The notes beneath the pieces are model-generated. The model ran no database searches and was not told where the DNA came from. It saw only the letters and a program-made list of their open reading frames with translations. From an uncultured Prevotellaceae bacterium (lineage in GTDB: Bacteria > Bacteroidota > Bacteroidia > Bacteroidales > Bacteroidaceae), in contig CACYXD010000002.1 in the NCBI GenBank assembly GCA_902778255.1, positions 124,001 through 188,000 of the forward strand: a stretch of 64,000 nt of DNA, in the 5' to 3' direction. The position numbers and the translations under genes were made by a program. Positions within the stretch are counted from its first letter, which is position 1; the number at the start of each line of letters is the position of its first letter. Positions 54,784-62,750 of this stretch are shown in pieces.

Positions 54784-55542
54784 TTAGAACTTAAACTTAT
54801 AGCCCACGCCCAGATAGTGCATATCGGGCGCATAGTCGTCGTCATCGACATTGCGCATATCCTGGAAACGATAGAACAGGCCCATAGAGTGTTGCTTGTT
54901 GATACGCACATCGGTGCCTACGGTGTAGCGAACCTTCTCGATGGCCATACTATGATAGAACTCCACACTGGCATAGGGGGTCAGCAGGGCACGTTTCTGA
55001 TCCCACTCCACCTGAAGACGTGAACGTAGCTGATGCTTGCCCTTCGAGTCTCTCACATAGTCGCTGTCGAGCGACTTGGTCTGCAGATTCTCGTCAATCT
55101 TCCATCGGTCAACGCTCTTCTCAGGACGGTAGGTGTACTGCCAGCGCTCGCGCAAAGACACACGCAGATTACGCCACACCTTATAATCGCCACTTACTGA
55201 AACATGAAAACGATGACGAGGGCCCCAGTAGCTGGGACGCCATTTGGTCTTCGAGGAGCCCTCAGTAATCTTCTCACGGAAGTTGGTATTCAGGAAGTTA
55301 TAGCCTGCATCCACCTTCAATCGCTTCGACAGTTTGTAATCGGCATTCACCCCAACGGTCCAACGGTCAAAGGTCTTGAAATCATTGCGGGTACGGAAGT
55401 CTGCCTCAACACCTAAGCCAAACTGACTATTAATCTTTTTCTCAGCTTCAAGACCAACCAACAGTCCACCCTCGCTCTGAGCGCAAATCGGAGCAAAGGT
55501 CATAAGCGCCAAAAAGGCAGAAAGGATTAGATGTTTCTCCAT
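54784..55542 (-). CDS. DUF2490 family outer-membrane protein
   Basis: Signal peptide (MEKHLILSAFLALMTFAPICAQ) then a barrel of about 12 strands ending in an aromatic residue (HYLGVGYKFKF). The family is widespread in Bacteroidetes and of unknown function. It overlaps the DUF4956 stop by 16 bp and lies 19 bp before the beta-helix lipoprotein. Confidence 0.82.
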   Translation of the reverse strand: MEKHLILSAFLALMTFAPICAQSEGGLLVGLEAEKKINSQFGLGVEADFRTRNDFKTFDRWTVGVNADYKLSKRLKVDAGYNFLNTNFREKITEGSSKTKWRPSYWGPRHRFHVSVSGDYKVWRNLRVSLRERWQYTYRPEKSVDRWKIDENLQTKSLDSDYVRDSKGKHQLRSRLQVEWDQKRALLTPYASVEFYHSMAIEKVRYTVGTDVRINKQHSMGLFYRFQDMRNVDDDDYAPDMHYLGVGYKFKF

Positions 55543-56210
55543 TGCGATTTCCTTACCGTAAACTGTCCGTCAACCTCATTTGCTTTCACCTTACCTTCAT
55601 AGGTAACACGCAACACCACAGAGTCCTTCAGGAAATCAATGCCACCGACTTCCACCTTCTTGATCTTCAAGCCTGTTCGCTGTTCCAAGTCGGCAATCAG
55701 CGCCTCCTTGTTCTCAGGCTTTGTAAGCTCCGGCCGATCATACTGTATCAGCTTAGTGTTCATAATCTTCAAGCTACGCTCGCACATGAGGATAGCTCCA
55801 AGCACAATAATATCGATAACCAGTAGCTTCAACAGATCGATCAACACATTGATGGTTAATTCACTCTCAGCATCAAACATGGCATGAACCACAGAGAGAC
55901 AGATGATGATGAAGAGGTAGGTCATCTCGCGTACAGGCATAGTGTCTGTACGATAGCGCATGATACTGAATATACCAAACAAACCAAGACCAACGCCCAT
56001 TGTAGCCTTTCCGCGATCCATTCCCATCATGAAATAGACCAGGAAGAAAATGGCTACCGACATCAGCATGAAGGTGAAATAGAAGTCACGACGACGCGAT
56101 TTCTTGAAGTACAAGCGATCGATAATCACCCAGTTTACCAACATACACAAAGCAAACCTGAGCAAAGCATACCCAAAATCGCTGATAAAAAAGCTTTGAA
56201 TAAAGTCCAT
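55527..56210 (-). CDS. DUF4956 family membrane protein
   Basis: The product has 227 residues: four or five membrane helices in the first 150, with the conserved GMDRGKATMGVGLGLFGIFSIMRYRTDTMPVREMTYLF stretch visible around residues 63-100, then a soluble C-terminal domain. In many bacteria it is encoded next to a VTC-domain protein, as here, suggesting a shared membrane-associated polyphosphate or surface-polymer function. Confidence 0.85.
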   Translation of the reverse strand: MDFIQSFFISDFGYALLRFALCMLVNWVIIDRLYFKKSRRRDFYFTFMLMSVAIFFLVYFMMGMDRGKATMGVGLGLFGIFSIMRYRTDTMPVREMTYLFIIICLSVVHAMFDAESELTINVLIDLLKLLVIDIIVLGAILMCERSLKIMNTKLIQYDRPELTKPENKEALIADLEQRTGLKIKKVEVGGIDFLKDSVVLRVTYEGKVKANEVDGQFTVRKSQWRNI

Positions 56211-56235
56211 CTTATTTTTAGTTTTTATGATTAAA

Positions 56236-56976
56236 TCAGAGCAAAATTCTCTCTACATCACGCAACTTCGCCTTAAAGCGATTGACTGGCAGATGCTGAT
56301 TGGTCAAAGCTGCCCCCATACAGTATTTGCTGAAACCGTGGGGATGGATATGAAGCTGGCGCAACATCTCGAGCACAGGCGAGAACACCAGACCGTCGCG
56401 CTTCAACTCGATAATGACAAGAGGGCCCATATCACGATCAGTATCGGTCTGCAGGTTATGAAACTCAAGCGAGGTATCGATAGTCAGACGCTCGGTCTTC
56501 CCCTTGTTGACCAGCGTAATACGGCGGAAGAAATTATGCATGTGGGGAATCAGCGTATCGACATCATACCTCAACGTACGAGACAGAAACTCACGCTTCT
56601 CGGTATCAGCCAAATCCATATCGCCCACCTCAATACGCTTCTTCTTTGTGCGACCGTGATTATTCTTGGTCTTTACCTCCATGAACTGCAGGTTGCTGCT
56701 GACGTAGGTACGGAAACGGATTTTCTGTCGGTTGGTGTGACCGTGCTGGTGCTCCTTATACATCTCATAGTCGCGCGTATCAAAATATGTGGTGTCATAG
56801 AGCACATTACGCTCACCGTCAATCTCCTGCGCATAGTAATCATCGTGAGCCATCTCAAGCAAACGATAGAGCTGAGGCAGACTGGTCACGAACTTGGTGT
56901 CCGTGCGGTTCATCAGCTTCACACTACTCATCTCGTCAAGAGTGATTGGCGCAAAAGATTGTAATATTTCGTCCAT
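56236..56976 (-). CDS. VTC-domain polyphosphate polymerase-like protein
   Basis: The soluble VTC domain: MNRTDTKFV near residue 20, DTRDYEMYKEHQHG, IRFRTYVSS, then FMEVKTKNNHGRTKKKR and a late VIIELKRDG. Basic and acidic residues of this type line the polyphosphate/ATP tunnel in yeast Vtc4. The start at 56976 leaves the promoter (57006) upstream; the frame is open to 57036. It is the first gene of the four-gene cluster. Confidence 0.85.
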   Translation of the reverse strand: MDEILQSFAPITLDEMSSVKLMNRTDTKFVTSLPQLYRLLEMAHDDYYAQEIDGERNVLYDTTYFDTRDYEMYKEHQHGHTNRQKIRFRTYVSSNLQFMEVKTKNNHGRTKKKRIEVGDMDLADTEKREFLSRTLRYDVDTLIPHMHNFFRRITLVNKGKTERLTIDTSLEFHNLQTDTDRDMGPLVIIELKRDGLVFSPVLEMLRQLHIHPHGFSKYCMGAALTNQHLPVNRFKAKLRDVERILL

Positions 56977-57005
56977 AGAAAGGGTTTCGGTTATTGATTT
57001 GGCGG

Positions 57006-57037
57006 CAAAATTACACATTTCCCATAAACTGAACAAA
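57006..57037 (-). promoter_or_regulatory. Promoter of the VTC cluster
   Basis: Reverse-strand TAATTTTG (57006-57013) and TTTG (57034-57037), 20 bp apart. Confidence 0.7.
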
Positions 57038-57127
57038 TTTTTTCAGTGAAATCATTTATTTATTCAGCAAAGCCATTTAGCAAATTATTAAAGGATGTTA
57101 ACAGTAAAAACTTTCCAAAGAAATATT

Positions 57128-57157
57128 TTTGTAATTCAGGAAAAAGTAATACCTTTG
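57128..57157 (+). promoter_or_regulatory. Promoter of the tRNA-Asp pair
   Basis: TTTG (57128-57131) and TACCTTTG (57150-57157), 18 bp apart, 29 bp before the first tRNA. Confidence 0.7.
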
Positions 57158-57186
57158 CACCCGCTAAACAGCTAAGAGACCTGAAT

Positions 57187-57260
57187 GGTGCGTTAGTTCA
57201 GTAGGTTAGAATGCCTGCCTGTCACGCAGGAGGTCACGAGTTCGAATCTCGTACGCACCG
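57187..57260 (+). tRNA. tRNA-Asp (GTC)
   Basis: The acceptor GGTGCGT pairs with ACGCACC, discriminator G, no encoded CCA. The anticodon loop CTGTCAC gives GTC (Asp). The T arm is CGAGTTCGAATCTCG. 74 nt. Confidence 0.95.
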
Positions 57261-57296
57261 CTTCTCTTTTCTGAAACAAAGCAAACATAACGGTTT

Positions 57297-57370
57297 GGTG
57301 CGTTAGTTCAGTAGGTTAGAATGCCTGCCTGTCACGCAGGAGGTCACGAGTTCGAATCTCGTACGCACCG
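57297..57370 (+). tRNA. tRNA-Asp (GTC), second identical copy
   Basis: Identical over all 74 nt to the first copy, 36 bp downstream. CCA is again not encoded. Confidence 0.95.
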
Positions 57371-57380
57371 CAAGAAACAC

Positions 57381-57417
57381 AAAGGCTCATTGATTTTCAG
57401 GAATCGATGGGCTTTTT
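57381..57417 (+). terminator. Terminator after the tRNA pair
   Basis: AAAGGCTCATTGATT pairs with AATCGATGGGCTTTT using G-U pairs, ending in a T run. It lies 31 bp before the next gene, which shows no promoter of its own. Confidence 0.65.
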
Positions 57418-57447
57418 AAATATCAACCAGAAAAGAAACGTAAGACT

Positions 57448-58095
57448 ATGATTAAGAAAAAAATTCTTTTGACAGCATTTGCATTACTTGGACTCACTGC
57501 TACAGCCCAAGTAAAGACCACTAGAGCCACACTCTACAACCAGTTCAAGCCATCGGTTATCACCTTGAAAACAGGCAAGAACATCCGCCAGTCACTCACC
57601 AACGTGTTTCTGAAAAACAGTACGCTGGTATATTTGCAGGGGGAATACACAATGGAGGCCAACATGGAAACCATCGCAACTGTAGAGTTTGACGACCGTA
57701 AATATGTCAATATCAATAACCAGTTGGCTTATCTGGTCGATTCCGTCGGCTCTAACCTGCTCTATCGTATTGACCTGCTGGATATGAATGCCTACAACCA
57801 GCAACTGCGTAACAACATCAACATCTCGAACATGGGATTTGAGAATGGTGGAATCACAACTTCAACGGTGGATCTGAATAATGAGGAAGACTATAAGTTC
57901 CCCATTTTCTCACATTTCTATTATTATTATAACGGCGAGATCATCAAAGTGCATGAGCGTGAGATCTCGCGTCACCTGCCCAAAGACAAGGAGATGAAAC
58001 GTAAATACCGTACCATCATTGGGCTCGACAGCTTCAGTTGGTCAGACGAGAAAAGCCTGATCCAACTGCTCAAGGCTATTAGCAATAATCAATAA
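57448..58095 (+). CDS. Secreted protein of unknown function
   Basis: Signal peptide (MIKKKILLTAFALLGLTATAQ); mature part of about 195 residues with beta-strand-like pattern, NVFLKNSTLVYLQGEYTME and an acidic middle, then basic KEMKRKYRTI near the end. No motif is recognised. It is the first of five closely spaced genes to 62705. Gap to the next gene is 21 bp. Confidence 0.7.
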   Translation: MIKKKILLTAFALLGLTATAQVKTTRATLYNQFKPSVITLKTGKNIRQSLTNVFLKNSTLVYLQGEYTMEANMETIATVEFDDRKYVNINNQLAYLVDSVGSNLLYRIDLLDMNAYNQQLRNNINISNMGFENGGITTSTVDLNNEEDYKFPIFSHFYYYYNGEIIKVHEREISRHLPKDKEMKRKYRTIIGLDSFSWSDEKSLIQLLKAISNNQ

Positions 58096-58116
58096 TTACT
58101 TCAAACCTTATTTCTA

Positions 58117-58518
58117 ATGAAAGCTACGAACGTCAAAGAATATTATACAACGGCTGTTAAGGTGGCCGACCAAGTACTGAAAGACCCTCGCAACAGCGTC
58201 AATGAAGTACTGAAAAACCAGCTGGGCTACGAAAATGGCATCAGGGGATTCCTCACCGACCCCTGGAATCTGGTATTCACCATAAATCCCCTTGCCCTTG
58301 GTGCGCGCGTTCTATATAAATATATGAGAACAAAAGAGCGCCAACGTCAAGAGATGGAGATGATGAAGCGTACCATCATTGCCAAACAGCAAGCTATCAT
58401 CAAGAAGTTGGAAGAAGAAAACTTCCAAAACGAAGAGCAGCGCAAGAACATGCAGGAGACCATCGATTTTCTGGAGCAGGCACTGAAACGTATTGAAGAT
58501 ACTCAGAAGAAGAAATAA
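58117..58518 (+). CDS. Small coiled-coil protein of unknown function
   Basis: The product has 133 residues. The first 45 are helical and polar. A hydrophobic stretch (FLTDPWNLVFTINPLALGARVLY) may sit in or on the membrane. The rest is a charged coiled coil (KLEEENFQNEEQRKNMQETI). No signal peptide. It is directly followed by the next start, TAA then ATG with no gap, so the two are probably translated together and may form a complex. Confidence 0.68.
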   Translation: MKATNVKEYYTTAVKVADQVLKDPRNSVNEVLKNQLGYENGIRGFLTDPWNLVFTINPLALGARVLYKYMRTKERQRQEMEMMKRTIIAKQQAIIKKLEEENFQNEEQRKNMQETIDFLEQALKRIEDTQKKK

Positions 58519-59904
58519 ATGCAAGCTATGGCTGACAAGACATATACCGACGATGAGAAGCGTACGCTACAGGTGCTCAAGATGCAGGAAGGCGACATAG
58601 CCAGACTGAAAGAGCAAACTGAAGGCGAGACTCAGCATCTCAACGAGATGGACAAGCGATTGGCTGCATTGAAAGAACGCGCCAAGTCAATGGCACAGGC
58701 AACGGACACAGAACTGCCTGAGGAGCGTCATACCCCTACTCTTGCAGAAACAAGCCCCAAGGAGCGTATGGACAGGAGCCAGATTCCATCATGGGAGTCG
58801 CTAGAACAGAGAGCCAGCCAACAGCATATTGACAAAGACATCACTATTGAGGACCTGTTGAGCGGACAAGAAATCAGCTATGCCATAGATGAGGTCAAGC
58901 GCATCAATGACGAGTTTGCTGCCCGCACAGGACTCACGCAAAGCGACCTGGCATTCCTCACAGTTGCTACCGGCATTCAGACGGCACGCTGGGCCATGAT
59001 GCCCAAGATAGTAGGACAGCTGGGACGTTCAGGAAGACTCCTTGCCACACTCTCGCCATCGGCAATGGCTATGCTGGAACAGAAACCCGACACGAAAGAA
59101 CTGACGCTCATAGACGAGACCAACGAGGAATTTATCGCTGAAGCGGAGAAAATACATGAAGGGCCGAAGAGTTGGGAAGAAATACTGGAACAGAAGGACG
59201 ACCTGCCTGACAATGCTTTCAACAACGACTCGATGAACTGGCTCTTTGGTATTGTCAACAAAATTACAGGCACTCACACGAGCAGTAACTTCGCATCGAC
59301 AAACGCTGTCACTGGCGAAAACATCAGTACGCCAGGTATATTGGCAGAGGCTTTGCGAAGCATCAAGGACGACCCACGAAGACTTACTGCTGCTATCTAT
59401 TCACAATACGCGCAACAGAAAGCCGCACAGGGAGAGACCGTTGATGTGCTGTCGCCTGTCACAGAGGCCCTACAGCCAGGAATGGAAAGCGAGATCTTTC
59501 AGATGCAGGCCCAGCAACTGGCATCGATGAGCGACCTGACGCTGATTGGCAAGCAAGCCGCCTTACCTTTGGTAATCAATATGGTGGTGGGACTGCTGCA
59601 TGGGATGAGATACAACCCTGAGACGGATGGGCCACGTGAGTTCTACGATGCCCGCACGCGCAAAATCATCCTTCTGTCAAACATGATGGCATCTGGTTCC
59701 AATCTGGCTTTTGCAGCAGCCAGCGAACATTGGGAGAAACTTGATATCGGTGGACTGCTGGTCAGTGGAGCACGCGCCATCCAAGACTGTGCCTACCTCG
59801 TCAATCTCGAGGATCATTTCATACGCGAACAGATGGACAAGGTCTATGAGAAAGAACTCCAGGATATTGACCGTCACTTCAAAAACGAAATAACAAAGAT
59901 ATAA
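58519..59904 (+). CDS. Helical protein of unknown function (461 residues)
   Basis: The ATG immediately follows the previous stop; ATG at 58528 is an alternative. Residues 1-60 are coiled coil, 60-100 a polar linker, and from about 105 a helical domain (TIEDLLSGQEISYAIDEVKRI, RTGLTQSDLAFLTVATGIQ). The best-preserved-looking block is near the C-terminus: NPETDGPREFYDARTRKII and NMMASGSNLAFAAAS, then a charged final helix. No known enzyme motif or signal peptide. Function unknown. Confidence 0.7.
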   Translation: MQAMADKTYTDDEKRTLQVLKMQEGDIARLKEQTEGETQHLNEMDKRLAALKERAKSMAQATDTELPEERHTPTLAETSPKERMDRSQIPSWESLEQRASQQHIDKDITIEDLLSGQEISYAIDEVKRINDEFAARTGLTQSDLAFLTVATGIQTARWAMMPKIVGQLGRSGRLLATLSPSAMAMLEQKPDTKELTLIDETNEEFIAEAEKIHEGPKSWEEILEQKDDLPDNAFNNDSMNWLFGIVNKITGTHTSSNFASTNAVTGENISTPGILAEALRSIKDDPRRLTAAIYSQYAQQKAAQGETVDVLSPVTEALQPGMESEIFQMQAQQLASMSDLTLIGKQAALPLVINMVVGLLHGMRYNPETDGPREFYDARTRKIILLSNMMASGSNLAFAAASEHWEKLDIGGLLVSGARAIQDCAYLVNLEDHFIREQMDKVYEKELQDIDRHFKNEITKI

Positions 59905-59918
59905 TAAAAGCATCATTA

Positions 59919-61547
59919 ATGACACAAGCAATTCAAAAAACTCTACGCGACTCTGCCGCCATGCGGTGGACCGCTTTGCTGCTTTTGGCTCTGGCCATGT
60001 TCTGCAGCTACATCTTCATGGACATTCTCTCACCCATCAAGGACCTGATGCAAGAAACACGACAATGGGATTCTACCTCCTTTGGACGTATGCAGGGTGC
60101 GGAGGTCTTTCTCAATGTCTGGGTTTTCTTCCTGATTTTTGCCGGTATTATCCTCGATAAGATGGGCGTACGCTTCACGGCAGTACTGTCTGCCGCAGTG
60201 ATGCTTATCGGAGCCTGTATCAAGTGGTACGCCATCAGCGAGTCGTTTATGGGAAGTGGATTAGAAGCGTGGTTTAATAGTCATCTGAACTGGGGACCGC
60301 TCTTCGGACTAGAATGGCTCGACATTCTGCCTTTCGCAGAGGGAATGCCAGCATCAGCCAAACTGGCTGCTTGCGGTTTTATGATCTTCGGTTGTGGCTG
60401 TGAAATGGCTGGTATCACCGTAAGTCGCGGTATCGTGAAATGGTTCAAGGGGCGCGAAATGGCTCTGGCTATGGGGTCGGAAATGGCATTGGCACGTCTG
60501 GGAGTCACCACTTGCATGATCTTCTCACCATTCTTTGCCCGTCTTGGTGGTTCTGTCAGCGTAAGCCGAAGCGTTGCTTTTGGCGTTGTGTTGATGTGCA
60601 TCGCGCTGATAATGACCATCGTTTATTTCTTCATGGATAAAAAACTCGATGCTCAGACAGGCGAGGCGGAAGAGAAAGATGATCCCTTCAAAATTAGTGA
60701 TCTTGGCAAAATTTTGACCGATAGCGGATTCTGGATTGTTGCCTTGCTCTGCGTACTTTACTACAGCGCCATTTTCCCCTTCCAGAAGTATGCCGTTAAC
60801 ATGCTTCAATGCAACCTTACGCTCGAGGAGCCTGCCAACGGGTCTTTCTGGGCAAGCCCTGCAGTGACGCTTATTCAGTATGGCATCACATTGGTAGTGG
60901 CAGCTACGGGTTTTGCAAGCAATTTCATGAAACAGAAAGTATGGAAATTCGCGCTGTTAGGAGTGTCCGTAATTGCTCTCATCACCTACTGTTATATGGG
61001 GTATATGCGTCAGTCGGCCGAAGCAATATTCGCTGTATTCCCTTTATTGGCAGTTCTTATCACACCTATTCTTGGCAGTTATCTTGACCATCACGGTAAA
61101 GCAGCTTCAATGCTGGTACTGGGTTCACTACTATTGATTGGCTGTCACCTGACATTTGCCTTCATACTGCCTATGTTCAACGACAGCACTCTTGGAGGCG
61201 TAATTGTTGCATACGCCACCATTCTTGTGCTCGGAGCCTCATTCTCCTTGGTACCAGCCTCACTCTGGCCAAGTGTTCCAAAACTGGTAGAGCCAAAGAT
61301 TATCGGTTCGGCATACGCTCTGATATTCTGGATTCAGAACATTGGTTTGTGGCTGTTCCCAATGCTTATTGGTCAAGTACTCGACAATACAAATCCAGGT
61401 GTCACCGACCCAACAAAATTCGACTATACCTGGCCACTGGTAATGTTGGCAGGTTTGGGTGTTGCCGCTTTAATTCTAGGATTAGTTCTCAAGGTGGTTG
61501 ACAAGAAGAAAGGACTCGGACTGGAGTTGCCTAATATCAAAGAATAA
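59919..61547 (+). CDS. Major facilitator superfamily transporter
   Basis: The product has 542 residues and 12 or more membrane helices. The loop-2 motif appears as GIILDKMGVRFT, and loop 4/5 as GREMALAMGSEMALARLGV, which resembles the MFSD1-like branch more than sugar carriers. A charged loop (DAQTGEAEEKDDPFKISD) separates the two halves. It lies 14 bp after the unknown 461-residue gene. Substrate unknown; a peptide or organic anion is possible. Confidence 0.85.
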   Translation: MTQAIQKTLRDSAAMRWTALLLLALAMFCSYIFMDILSPIKDLMQETRQWDSTSFGRMQGAEVFLNVWVFFLIFAGIILDKMGVRFTAVLSAAVMLIGACIKWYAISESFMGSGLEAWFNSHLNWGPLFGLEWLDILPFAEGMPASAKLAACGFMIFGCGCEMAGITVSRGIVKWFKGREMALAMGSEMALARLGVTTCMIFSPFFARLGGSVSVSRSVAFGVVLMCIALIMTIVYFFMDKKLDAQTGEAEEKDDPFKISDLGKILTDSGFWIVALLCVLYYSAIFPFQKYAVNMLQCNLTLEEPANGSFWASPAVTLIQYGITLVVAATGFASNFMKQKVWKFALLGVSVIALITYCYMGYMRQSAEAIFAVFPLLAVLITPILGSYLDHHGKAASMLVLGSLLLIGCHLTFAFILPMFNDSTLGGVIVAYATILVLGASFSLVPASLWPSVPKLVEPKIIGSAYALIFWIQNIGLWLFPMLIGQVLDNTNPGVTDPTKFDYTWPLVMLAGLGVAALILGLVLKVVDKKKGLGLELPNIKE

Positions 61548-61568
61548 TTACAAAATCATACAATAAAA

Positions 61569-62705
61569 ATGACTCAACATATAGCGTTTAAAGATGCCAA
61601 TGCCAATATCTTTGCCTTTGAACAGGGTAAAGAGGTGAAAGAATACCACGTGATACTGCGAGCTGCAGACTGTAAGATGACATTTTCGCAACAGCTGGAA
61701 GCTGTGCTGAATGCCTATCAGCAACTCATGAGCGAACAGCTTCATGGGGCAGTGGCCGTCTTTAAGCGCTATTTCTTGAGTGATGCTGCCAATCAGGCCG
61801 ACGAGGTGATTGCCTCTGATGTCAGCGACTGTGCAAAGAGTATAGTAGAACAGGCTCCTCTCGATGGTACGAAGATTGCCCTATGGGTCTATTTGATGAC
61901 TGGCGTTAATACCAGACTATTGAAAAGCGAGTTGTTTGAAGCCAGTCATGGCAGCTACCGACACCTTTGGAACGGCAGTGCCCATAACCTGGCGGCTAAC
62001 TCTGAGTATCAGACACGCCTGCTCTTCAATGAGTATATCATGCAACTGGCCCAGGAGGAGTGTACCCTTGAAGCCAACTGCCTGCGCACCTGGCTCTTCG
62101 TCAACGACATCGATCTGAACTATGGTGGTGTGGTGAGAGCCCGAAACCAGGTTTTCTTCACCCAAGGACTGACCAACAATACGCATTTCATTGCTTCTAC
62201 AGGTATTGGCGGACGTATGCACGACCCCAACGTACTGATGATGATGGACAACTATGCGGTGGCAGGTCTGAAGAAAGAGCAGATCAAGTACTTGTATGCA
62301 CCTACTCACCTGAACCGCACCAGCGATTATGGTGTCAGTTTCGAGCGCGGCACAACGGTGGATTATGGTGATCGCCGTCACGTGCTTATCTCAGGTACTG
62401 CCAGTATCAACAACAAAGGTATGGTAGTACACCAGAAAGATGTGGTGAAACAGACACAACGGATGTGGGAAAACGTAGAGGCCCTTCTCAGCGAAGCCGA
62501 TTGTAGCTTTGATAACGTGGCCCATCTCATCGTCTATCTGCGTGACGGTAGTGACTATGCCGTAGTCAGCGACTTGTTCCACCAGCGCTTCCCCGACAAG
62601 CCAACGGTTATCGTACGTGCACCGGTTTGCCGACCGGAATGGCTTATTGAAATGGAGTGTATGGCAGTAAAGGCCATTGAGAACAAAGCGTTCGAGTGTC
62701 TGTAA
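61569..62705 (+). CDS. Chorismatase (FkbO/Hyg5)-like or RidA-like protein
   Basis: The product has 378 residues in two halves. The C-terminal half has a RidA/YjgF-type fold (RHVLISGTASINNKGMVVHQ, QTQRMWENVEALLSEADCS, VAHLIVYLRDGSDY, VCRPEWLIEMECMA). The N-terminal half continues into VRARNQVFFTQGLTNNTHFIASTGIG. This arrangement matches chorismatases of the FkbO/Hyg5 group, which turn chorismate into hydroxybenzoate-type products; the match is from memory of motifs only, and a plain Rid deaminase role is the alternative. Confidence 0.65.
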   Translation: MTQHIAFKDANANIFAFEQGKEVKEYHVILRAADCKMTFSQQLEAVLNAYQQLMSEQLHGAVAVFKRYFLSDAANQADEVIASDVSDCAKSIVEQAPLDGTKIALWVYLMTGVNTRLLKSELFEASHGSYRHLWNGSAHNLAANSEYQTRLLFNEYIMQLAQEECTLEANCLRTWLFVNDIDLNYGGVVRARNQVFFTQGLTNNTHFIASTGIGGRMHDPNVLMMMDNYAVAGLKKEQIKYLYAPTHLNRTSDYGVSFERGTTVDYGDRRHVLISGTASINNKGMVVHQKDVVKQTQRMWENVEALLSEADCSFDNVAHLIVYLRDGSDYAVVSDLFHQRFPDKPTVIVRAPVCRPEWLIEMECMAVKAIENKAFECL

Positions 62706-62720
62706 AAACAAAAGACGAAT

Positions 62721-62748
62721 AAAGGCTGTGAAATTCATCACAGCCTTT
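62721..62748. terminator. Bidirectional terminator
   Basis: AAAGGCTGTGA (62721-62731) pairs perfectly with TCACAGCCTTT (62738-62748) between convergent genes. Confidence 0.78.
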
Positions 62749-62750
62749 AA

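Noticed and set aside
57187-57370. Duplicated tRNA as an assembly artefact
   Set aside because: The flanks and the 36-bp spacer differ from the sequence before the first copy, so it reads as a real tandem pair.
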